Assembly (NCBI RefSeq): GCF_039973015.1
Contig: NZ_JBDWLT010000012.1
Location: 1-64,000 of the forward strand
DNA from: Parvibaculum sp039973015
Lineage (GTDB): Bacteria > Pseudomonadota > Alphaproteobacteria > Parvibaculales > Parvibaculaceae
DNA length: 64,000 nt
Direction of reading: 5' to 3'
The notes beneath the pieces were generated by a model that was not told the DNA's origin, made no database searches, and saw only the letters and a list, made by a program, of their open reading frames with translations. Positions within the stretch are counted from its first letter, which is position 1; every line of letters starts with the position of its first letter. This document shows positions 58,285 through 64,000 of this stretch, in pieces. The translations under genes and the position numbers were made by a program.

Positions 58285-58692
58285 TCAGGAATGATGACGC
58301 ACACGCTCGATCTCGACACCGACACTGACGGCTTCCGCGATGGCGGCAAGCTTCTCTACCCGGACCCGTGCCACCCGGACCCTTGCATCTTCCAGGCATG
58401 ATCCGGCGATACGTTCGGCCAGCGTCTCGACGAGGTTCAGGTGGCCTTCGGCGACGATCGCCTTGATCTGGTCGACCACGGTCTTGTAGCAGACGACATT
58501 GTCGAGGCTGTCGCCATGCGCGGCTTCGGCGACCGTGAGGTCGATATTGACGCGAACCGGCTGTGTGCCGCCCTTTTCGTGCTTGTAGACGCCGATATGC
58601 GCATCGAGCAGCAGGTCGCGGATGAAGACATGGCGGATCGCCCGCTCGGCATTCGCGATCTTCAGAGGTGCAATATTATCCGGCTGACTCAT
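58285..58692 (-). CDS. folB: Dihydroneopterin aldolase, FolB
   Basis: The 135-residue protein has HVFIRDLLLDAHIGVYKHEK, NIDLTVAEAAHGDSLDNVVC and VETLAERIAGSCLEDARVRV, then VEKLAAIAEAVSVGVEIER, all FolB signatures including the active-site lysine. It makes 6-hydroxymethyl-dihydropterin. It is preceded by a FolM-like SDR. Confidence 0.93.
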   Translation of the reverse strand: MSQPDNIAPLKIANAERAIRHVFIRDLLLDAHIGVYKHEKGGTQPVRVNIDLTVAEAAHGDSLDNVVCYKTVVDQIKAIVAEGHLNLVETLAERIAGSCLEDARVRVARVRVEKLAAIAEAVSVGVEIERVRHHS

Positions 58693-58713
58693 TCAACTGT
58701 CCCTGTTCGCACT

Positions 58714-59472
58714 CTACTCGGGAATGGTGACGTCCGGGGTTTCCCAGGCGAGGTGCTGGCCGCCATCGAGTGCAATCATCTGCCCGGTCATGGAAGGCGA
58801 GGCGAGAATAAACCGAACCGCGGCGCAAATCTCGTCCGGCGTGGTGCCGCGCCCGAGAATCGTGGCTCTTGTCTGTTTCTCGAAATCTGCCGCCGACTGG
58901 CGCGGATTGGCCAGCGCCGGACCGGGGCCGATGGCGTTTACACGGATATGGGGTGCGAGGGACCGCGCCATGACCTGCGTCATGTCCCAGAGCGCCATCT
59001 TGCTGATCGTATAGGAAAAGAAATGCGGTGTCGGGGCCCAGACGCGCTGGTCGATAATGTTCACGATATTGCCGGGTGTGCCTTCCGGCAGCTGCGCGGC
59101 GAAAGCCTGTGAGAGAAAGGCGGGTGCGCGCAGGTTGGTATCCATATGCGCGGTCCAGCTTTCCGCCGTCATACCTCGCACATCGTCACGCTCGAAAAGC
59201 GAGGCGTTGTTGACGAGAAGCGAGACGGGACCGAACGCTTCGCGCGCACGGGAGATGAGATCGCCCGCGGCGGCGGGCTTTGCGAGATCGGCATTGAGGG
59301 CGAGGGCCTTGCTGCCCAGTGCCTCGATTTCCTTCACGACGGCGGCGGCATCATCCATCGAGCTGTGATGATGGAGGACGATGGACCAGCCCTCTTCGGC
59401 GAGCGCAAGCGCGATCGAGCGCCCGATGCGGCGCGCGGCTCCCGTGACAAGTGCGGTTTTGCTGTCGCTCAA
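58714..59472 (-). CDS. SDR-family oxidoreductase, dihydromonapterin/pteridine reductase-like (FolM/PTR1)
   Basis: The 252-residue protein starts at TTG (59472). It has TGAARRIGRSIALAL, with Arg in the position marking pteridine reductases, and NNASLFERDD. The catalytic region reads NIIDQRVWAPTPHFFSYTIS KMAL: Asp replaces the usual Ser before Tyr-x3-Lys, as in Leishmania PTR1 and FolM. It reduces dihydromonapterin or dihydrofolate. It lies 21 bases upstream of folB, consistent with a folate role. Confidence 0.85.
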   Translation of the reverse strand: MSDSKTALVTGAARRIGRSIALALAEEGWSIVLHHHSSMDDAAAVVKEIEALGSKALALNADLAKPAAAGDLISRAREAFGPVSLLVNNASLFERDDVRGMTAESWTAHMDTNLRAPAFLSQAFAAQLPEGTPGNIVNIIDQRVWAPTPHFFSYTISKMALWDMTQVMARSLAPHIRVNAIGPGPALANPRQSAADFEKQTRATILGRGTTPDEICAAVRFILASPSMTGQMIALDGGQHLAWETPDVTIPE

Positions 59473-59489
59473 ATCCGTATCTCTCAGAT

Positions 59490-59527
59490 GATGCTCAAAG
59501 GACGCTCAAAGAACGCTCAAAGAACGC
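59490..59527. repeat. Tandem repeat of an 11-base unit over the antiporter stop
   Basis: GATGCTCAAAG, GACGCTCAAAG and AACGCTCAAAG follow each other, then AACGC. The antiporter stop (59517-59519, minus strand) falls inside the third unit; TCA in each unit is a TGA on the minus strand. Confidence 0.8.
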
Positions 59528-60575
59528 CGGGCGCGTGGCCGAGGGAGAACATGGCATAGAGATAGGCGCCATAGGCCAGAAGGAAAAAGATGCCTGCTCC
59601 GCGCCCGACTTTCCCGCCCGTCATGGTGAAGGGCAGCAGCATGACAACGGAGCCGAGCATCACCCAGAGATGGAAGGTCAGGAAGTCCGGCGAGACGGGC
59701 AGCGGGGCGATCAGCGAGGTCACGCCGAGAATGGCGAGGATGTTCATGATGTTGCTGCCGATGATGTTTCCCACCACCACATCGTCATTGCGGCGGAAGA
59801 CGGCCATGAGCGATGTCGCGAGCTCGGGCAGCGAGGTGCCGACGGCAATCAGGGAGAGGCCGATCACGGCATCGGAGACGCCAAAGACCTGCGCGATTTC
59901 CGTGCCGCCATCGACGACGAAGCGCGCGCCGATAGGCAGGCCGATGAGGCCGATCAGGAGTCTCAGCGCAATGGCGCGGCGCGAGAGGTTTTCCGTGGGC
60001 AGGTCGCCATGCGGGAGGTCATGGGTATCGATATCGGGCTGCGCGAAGGCATCGCAAGGCGTGCCGGGGACGGGGAGCGTGTCGTCTCCGGCGGCAAGGG
60101 GCGAGGGAGAGTGCGGGTTCATGCGCGCATCCCAGCCCGAATAGACGAGATAGGCGGCGAGCAGGGACAGAAGGAGAATGCCCTGCCAGAAGCCGAGAGG
60201 GCCGATAAAGCAGAGCACGATGAGCAGGACGCTTGCCGCCATCATGATGAGCATGTTGTGCGGCACGGTGCGGCCCACACAGGCAATGGGCATGATCAGG
60301 GCGGGAAGGCCGAGGATCAGCAGGATGTTCGCGATATTGCTGCCGACGACATTGCCAAGCGCGATGCCGGGAGCGCCGGAAAGAGCCGCGCGCACGGAGA
60401 CGAGAAGTTCCGGCGCGGAGGTGCCGAAGGCAACGATGGTGAGCGCGATGAGAAGAGGGGAGAGGCCGTAGCGCGCGGCAAGGGCGGTGGCGCCGCGAAC
60501 GAGGAAGTCGCCACTGACGATGAGCAGGACGAGCCCGCCCGCGAGATAGAACCAGGACATGTCAGGCATTTGCAT
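59517..60575 (-). CDS. Calcium/sodium antiporter (CaCA family)
   Basis: The 352-residue membrane protein has the duplicated alpha-repeats GTSAPELLVSV...ALGNVVGSNIANILLILG and GTSLPELATSL...VVGNIIGSNIMNILAILG, with about ten spans and a His/Asp-rich loop at about 150-195. It exchanges Ca2+ for Na+ (or H+). The start is uncertain: 60575 and three later ATGs are possible, and no clear ribosome site was seen. Confidence 0.9.
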   Translation of the reverse strand: MQMPDMSWFYLAGGLVLLIVSGDFLVRGATALAARYGLSPLLIALTIVAFGTSAPELLVSVRAALSGAPGIALGNVVGSNIANILLILGLPALIMPIACVGRTVPHNMLIMMAASVLLIVLCFIGPLGFWQGILLLSLLAAYLVYSGWDARMNPHSPSPLAAGDDTLPVPGTPCDAFAQPDIDTHDLPHGDLPTENLSRRAIALRLLIGLIGLPIGARFVVDGGTEIAQVFGVSDAVIGLSLIAVGTSLPELATSLMAVFRRNDDVVVGNIIGSNIMNILAILGVTSLIAPLPVSPDFLTFHLWVMLGSVVMLLPFTMTGGKVGRGAGIFFLLAYGAYLYAMFSLGHAPGVL

Positions 60576-60811
60576 CACCGGCGGCGTTTCCGTGGGCCTC
60601 GCCGCCGGCGAGGGAGCACGATTTATCGCTGCGGGTTACACGGCTTCCTGTCCGCATATCGATGCAGGCCTTCCTGTTCTGCTGGGTCCGCCCCCGGTCC
60701 CTCGTCAAAGGCATATAGGGTGGACCGCGGTATATGGCAAGAATCCCGCGGGATTCCCCGCATCGCAGCAAATTTTTGGGTTACGCTGCCGACGGACAGG
60801 CGAGCGGCGAG

Positions 60812-62590
60812 GTGACAGTGGAAAACGAGGTTCTGAGTGCGGGGGCGGCCGTGGAGGCGGTGGCGGGGGGCATCCATGTTCCCTACCTCAAGGAGGTCAT
60901 CGTCTTCCTGATCGCTGCCGTTGCCGTGATGCCTCTGTTCCACTGGTTTCGCGCGAGTACGGTTCTCGGCTATCTCTTCATCGGGGCGCTGATCGGGCCG
61001 CATGGCATCGCGCTGATCGAGGATGCGCCGGGCGTTTCGCAGATCGGCGAGCTTGGCGTCGTATTCCTGCTTTTCACCATCGGGCTCGAACTCTCATGGC
61101 AGCGGCTGCGCTCCATGCGCACGCTGGTGCTGGGACTTGGCGGAGCGCAGGTCGTCGTTTGCGGCGCGGCGCTGGCGGGGCTGTTCATGTTGGCGGGGCT
61201 CTCGGGACCGGCGTCGACCATTCTCGGTTTTGCGCTGGCGCTTTCCTCGACCGCCATCGTGACGCAATTGCTGATCGAGCGGGGCGAGTTTGCCGCGCAG
61301 CCGGGGCGCATCGCCTTTTCGATCCTGCTGATGCAGGACCTTGCTGTCGTTCCCATTCTCGTCATGGTGTCGATCTTCAGCGCCTATGCGCAGGGCGGCG
61401 AAGATGTGAATATTTTCAGCCTCGCGGGAATGGCGGTGCTGAAGGCGGCGGTGGCGGTCACGCTCATTCTGACGGTGGGGCGCTATTTCCTGCGCTGGAT
61501 CTATGGCGTGGTCGCGCGCACGAAGAACCCGGAACTCTTTCTCGCGCTGTCGCTGCTTGCCGCGCTGCTTACCGCAACCGCGACGGGGGCGGCGGGGCTT
61601 TCGATGGCGCTGGGGGCGTTTCTGGCGGGGCTGCTGCTTTCCGATACGGAATTCCGGCCGCAGATCGAAACGGATATCCAGCCCTTCAAGGCGCTGCTGC
61701 TGGGGCTCTTCTTCATCAGCGTCGGCATCGGCATGGACTTCTCCGTGCTGCGCAGCAATTTCGATGCGGTGCTGGGGCTGATTGCGGTTTTCATCCTGCT
61801 CAAGGTGCTGATCATCGCGGCACTGACCATGTCGTTCGGGCAATCGCGTATCTGTTCGGCGCGCACGGGGCTGCTGCTCGCATCGGGCGGCGAGTTCGCC
61901 TTCGTGGTGATATCGGGGGCGGTGGAGGGCGGCGTGGTGCCGCTCACCGTTGCGCATGTGGTGCAGCTTTCGGCCGCCGTGTCGATGGCGCTGACGCCGC
62001 TGCTGGCGGTGCTCGGGGCGTGGTTGCAGACGCGGCTCGACGGCCTGGAAGGCGACCGGGAGCGCGATGCCGACGGATCGGTGGAGGGGCTCGAGTCGCA
62101 TGTCATCATTGCAGGCTACGGGCGCGTCGGGCGGACCATCGGGCGGCTTCTGCGCGAGCAGCAATTGCCTTTCGTCGCGCTCGACCTCGATCCGATGCGC
62201 TCGCGCATGGCGCGGCTTCGCGGCGAACTCGTCTATTACGGCGATGCGGCGCGGCCCGAGATGCTGGAGCGCGTGGGCGCGGCGCAGGCCTCCGCCATCG
62301 TGGTGACGCTGGATGACAGCGCGGCGGCAAGCCGGCTCGTGAAGGCGCTGCGCGCGAAGTGGCCGACGATCCCGGTCTATGCGCGGGCGCGCGACCGCGA
62401 ACACATGCTCGAACTCGAAGAGGCGGGTGCGACGGCAGTCGTGCATGAGGCGCTCGAAGCCTCGTTGCAGCTTTCCGGCCATGTGCTGCGCGCCATCGGC
62501 GCATCGAGCGAGGCGACGGCGACGCTGATCGAGCGTGTGCGCGTGGAGGTCTATGAGCGGCAGGCCGTCGAGACGGACAAGGCGGGGTAA
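60812..62590 (+). CDS. Monovalent cation:proton antiporter-2 (Kef-type) with NAD-binding domain
   Basis: The 592-residue protein has an antiporter domain (VPYLKEVIVFLIAAVAVMPL, then TVLGYLFIGALIGPHGIAL) with about 12 spans, and a TrkA-N domain beginning VIIAGYGRVGRTIGRLL near residue 430. It resembles KefB/KefC and probably exchanges K+ for H+ under a regulator. The start is a GTG at 60812 or 60818; the ATG at 60734 leads into a stretch without family features. Confidence 0.88.
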   Translation: MTVENEVLSAGAAVEAVAGGIHVPYLKEVIVFLIAAVAVMPLFHWFRASTVLGYLFIGALIGPHGIALIEDAPGVSQIGELGVVFLLFTIGLELSWQRLRSMRTLVLGLGGAQVVVCGAALAGLFMLAGLSGPASTILGFALALSSTAIVTQLLIERGEFAAQPGRIAFSILLMQDLAVVPILVMVSIFSAYAQGGEDVNIFSLAGMAVLKAAVAVTLILTVGRYFLRWIYGVVARTKNPELFLALSLLAALLTATATGAAGLSMALGAFLAGLLLSDTEFRPQIETDIQPFKALLLGLFFISVGIGMDFSVLRSNFDAVLGLIAVFILLKVLIIAALTMSFGQSRICSARTGLLLASGGEFAFVVISGAVEGGVVPLTVAHVVQLSAAVSMALTPLLAVLGAWLQTRLDGLEGDRERDADGSVEGLESHVIIAGYGRVGRTIGRLLREQQLPFVALDLDPMRSRMARLRGELVYYGDAARPEMLERVGAAQASAIVVTLDDSAAASRLVKALRAKWPTIPVYARARDREHMLELEEAGATAVVHEALEASLQLSGHVLRAIGASSEATATLIERVRVEVYERQAVETDKAG

Positions 62591-62625
62591 GACCGCCGAA
62601 AGCCGCGTGAATTGGCGGTTTTTCT
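62591..62625 (+). terminator. Possible terminator after the Kef-type antiporter
   Basis: ACCGCC and GGCGGT arms around a 16-base loop are followed by a run of five T residues. The stem is short and the loop long, so this is tentative. Confidence 0.4.
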
Positions 62626-62668
62626 TGCTGGTTTTCTGGCCGGTTTTCTTGCCAGTTTTCTGGCCGGA
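62617..62668. repeat. Tandem array of a 12-base unit (GGTTTTCTGGCC)
   Basis: GGTTTTCTGGCC, GGTTTTCTTGCC and AGTTTTCTGGCC follow each other, after a related GGTTTTTCTTGCT. A minus-strand frame through it reads ARKPARKPARKTAN, a histone-like Lys/Ala repeat, but that frame has no start evidence. Confidence 0.6.
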
Positions 62669-62759
62669 AGCTTGCGTGGTTTGTTCCTGAACATACCCGG
62701 CTGTCCCGAAAGGGGACGGATCGTGCCCGTCACATCCGGGACTGTCTCAGGAGCGAACG

Positions 62760-64000
62760 ATGAGTATTTCGAGCGAAAAGTCCCTGGAAAATCCGTCCCG
62801 TTTTGTACGGGCGCGGCCTCAAGGGACGACGGCCCGGTTCCGCGCGGGATACGACGCCCGCCTTGCCCATGCGGCGGGGGTCACGCTTTACGAGAGTTTC
62901 GAGGCGGCGGAGCCTGTCTGGCGCGATTTCGAGGCGCGCGCGGCGGGCACGGCCTTCCAGACATTCGACTGGCTTTCCACCTGGCACAGGCATGTGGGCG
63001 AGGGGCTGGGCGTTCAGCCCGCCATCGCCGTGGTTGCGCGGCAGGGAGCGCCGCTGATGCTGGCGCCGCTCGGCATCGAGCGCCGCTTCGGCCTTCGGCG
63101 TCTCGTCTGGCTGGGCGGGCGGCTCGCCGACTACAAGGGGCCGCTTCTCGCGCATGACTATGAAGCGCGGCTCAACGATGCATCCGGGGACGGCTTTGCG
63201 ATGCTGTGGCGGCAGGTCCGCCGGGCGCTGCCGCGCCACGACCTCGTGATGCTGGACAGCCAGCCGGTGTCGCTCGGCACGCCGGGCGCGCCGCTCGCCA
63301 ATCCATTTGCGGGGCTTGCGGCATCGCCCGCGCCGGACGCGGCCTATGTCTTCGGCCTGCCATCGACATTCGAGGAATTTTCGCAGCGCTACCGCCCGGA
63401 GACGCGGCGCATCGACCGCTCGAAATTCCGCAAGCTGGAGGCGGCGGGCGATGTGTCGTTCCGCATTGCGGAGACGGCGGAAGAGCGCGTGGCGATGACA
63501 CAGAGCATTCTCGCGCGCAAGGCGGCGCAGCTTTCCGCGCAGGGCATCTCGTCGATCTTCGAGGAGGAGAATTATCTCGCGGCCTGGCACGATCTTGCCG
63601 CGCTGCCGGAGGAGCGGCGCCTGATCGAAGCGGCGGAACTCAGGCTCGACGGTCAATTCCTGTCGGGGAGCGTTTCCCATGTCTGGCACGGCCGCAACAC
63701 GCTGATGGTGCATACCTATGACCATGATTTGCTGCCGAAGCTCTCGCCGGGGCGGCTGCATCTGCTGAAGCTGCTGCAATCGAGCATCGACCGCGGCATC
63801 GCGACCTACGATCTTTCGGTGGGTTATGCGGCCTACAAGGAAAGCTTCTGCGACGCGCCGATGGAAATGCGCAACATGATCGCGGGGGCGAGCCTTGCGG
63901 GACATGGCGCGGCGGCGGCAATCCGCGCGGGGCTTGCGGCGAAGCGGTGGATCAAGGCCGATCCGCGCCTCATGGGGCTGGTGCAGAAGGCTAGAGCGAA
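62760..64000 (+). CDS. GNAT-like acetyltransferase, BioF2-like domain (3' end outside window)
   Basis: 413 residues are visible and the frame is open at the window end. The ATG follows AGGAGCGAACG. The central region FQTFDWLSTWHRHVGEGLGV matches the BioF2-like acetyltransferase domain (Acetyltransf_6/CelD-type), followed later by FSQRYRPETRRIDRSKFRKL, VSHVWHGRNTLMVHTYDHDL and LLKLLQSSIDRGIATYDLSV. Such proteins transfer acyl groups in exopolysaccharide or lipid-linked pathways. The function here is not determined. Confidence 0.75.
   Translation, partial: MSISSEKSLENPSRFVRARPQGTTARFRAGYDARLAHAAGVTLYESFEAAEPVWRDFEARAAGTAFQTFDWLSTWHRHVGEGLGVQPAIAVVARQGAPLMLAPLGIERRFGLRRLVWLGGRLADYKGPLLAHDYEARLNDASGDGFAMLWRQVRRALPRHDLVMLDSQPVSLGTPGAPLANPFAGLAASPAPDAAYVFGLPSTFEEFSQRYRPETRRIDRSKFRKLEAAGDVSFRIAETAEERVAMTQSILARKAAQLSAQGISSIFEEENYLAAWHDLAALPEERRLIEAAELRLDGQFLSGSVSHVWHGRNTLMVHTYDHDLLPKLSPGRLHLLKLLQSSIDRGIATYDLSVGYAAYKESFCDAPMEMRNMIAGASLAGHGAAAAIRAGLAAKRWIKADPRLMGLVQKARA

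Noticed and set aside
62551..62733. Histone-like Ala-Lys-rich small protein on the minus strand
   Set aside because: It is created by the 12-base tandem array and overlaps the antiporter end; no start evidence.
1..64000. CRISPR array, prophage, integron or defence island
   Set aside because: No evenly spaced direct repeats with unique spacers, no phage structural or integrase genes, no recognised defence genes.
1..64000. tRNA or rRNA genes
   Set aside because: I saw no cloverleaf with a GTTCRA arm and CCA-end context, and no rRNA motifs, although I read by eye and could miss one.

Overview
The window is GC-rich chromosomal DNA with dense, short-spaced operons and no phage, plasmid, CRISPR or tRNA signature. 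The gene content points to an aerobic alphaproteobacterium: a Rieske/cytochrome b/cytochrome c1 operon, a MarR-OmpR-EnvZ cluster beside a branched-chain aminotransferase, OhrR/Ohr, lgt-midA-pgeF, uvrC/pgsA/moaD/moaE and a MoxR/DUF58/DUF4159 cluster. A Parvibaculum-like hyphomicrobial is my best guess, from gene content and style only; no database was consulted.

Layout. 1-0.4 kb: tail of an IS30-type transposase and degenerate repeats. 0.4-2.7 kb: a ferritin-like diiron protein and an alpha/beta hydrolase. 2.9-6.4 kb (minus): receiver, Hpt and receiver genes with a methyltransferase and a flagellin-like protein, with no kinase nearby. 6.5-11 kb: a NUDIX gene, a small exported protein, then a LysR regulator divergent from wrbA, pirin and a glutathionyl-quinone-reductase-type GST. 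11.2-15.9 kb: an SDR, a GNAT and a zinc ABC transporter (znuC, permease, znuA) headed by a Zur-like operator and a 49-residue membrane ORF. 15.9-22.8 kb (minus): MoxR, DUF58, BatA-N/DUF4159 and a VWA/amidotransferase-like membrane protein. 22.9-29.5 kb: DUF1285, NUDIX, CCA-adding enzyme, hemN, ybaK, hemF, trmL. 29.8-32.4 kb: petABC. 32.5-35.1 kb: mtnP-apt-mtnA, a methylthioadenosine salvage set. 35.1-36.8 kb: gpx, ohr, ohrR. 37.1-39.6 kb: PhyH dioxygenase, dienelactone hydrolase and two MaoC hydratases. 39.8-43.3 kb: ychF, pth, rplY, prs. 43.5-47.3 kb: a lipoprotein, pgeF, midA, lgt. 47.4-50.4 kb: ubiK, a YbjN protein, proC, a TetR regulator and a SnoaL-like protein. 50.5-54.3 kb: EnvZ-like kinase, OmpR/PetR-like regulator and MarR/PetP-like regulator (minus), divergent from ilvE. 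54.4-58.7 kb: moaE, moaD, pgsA, uvrC, folB. 58.7-64 kb: a FolM/pteridine-reductase-like SDR, a Ca/Na antiporter, a Kef-type antiporter and a GNAT cut by the window end.

Most of this is core metabolism and stress defence. The less expected signals are intergenic. The main one is a family of paired palindromes that recurs five times, each time as two inverted arms round a short spacer. Two further unrelated repeats occur twice each, tandem duplications overlap the stop codons of two genes, and there are clear candidate operators for Zur, OhrR and a MarR protein. The least explained proteins are the flagellin-like orphan, the receiver-Hpt-receiver set, the diiron protein and the small ORF under the Zur-like box. 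I see no convincing defence system or large novel island.
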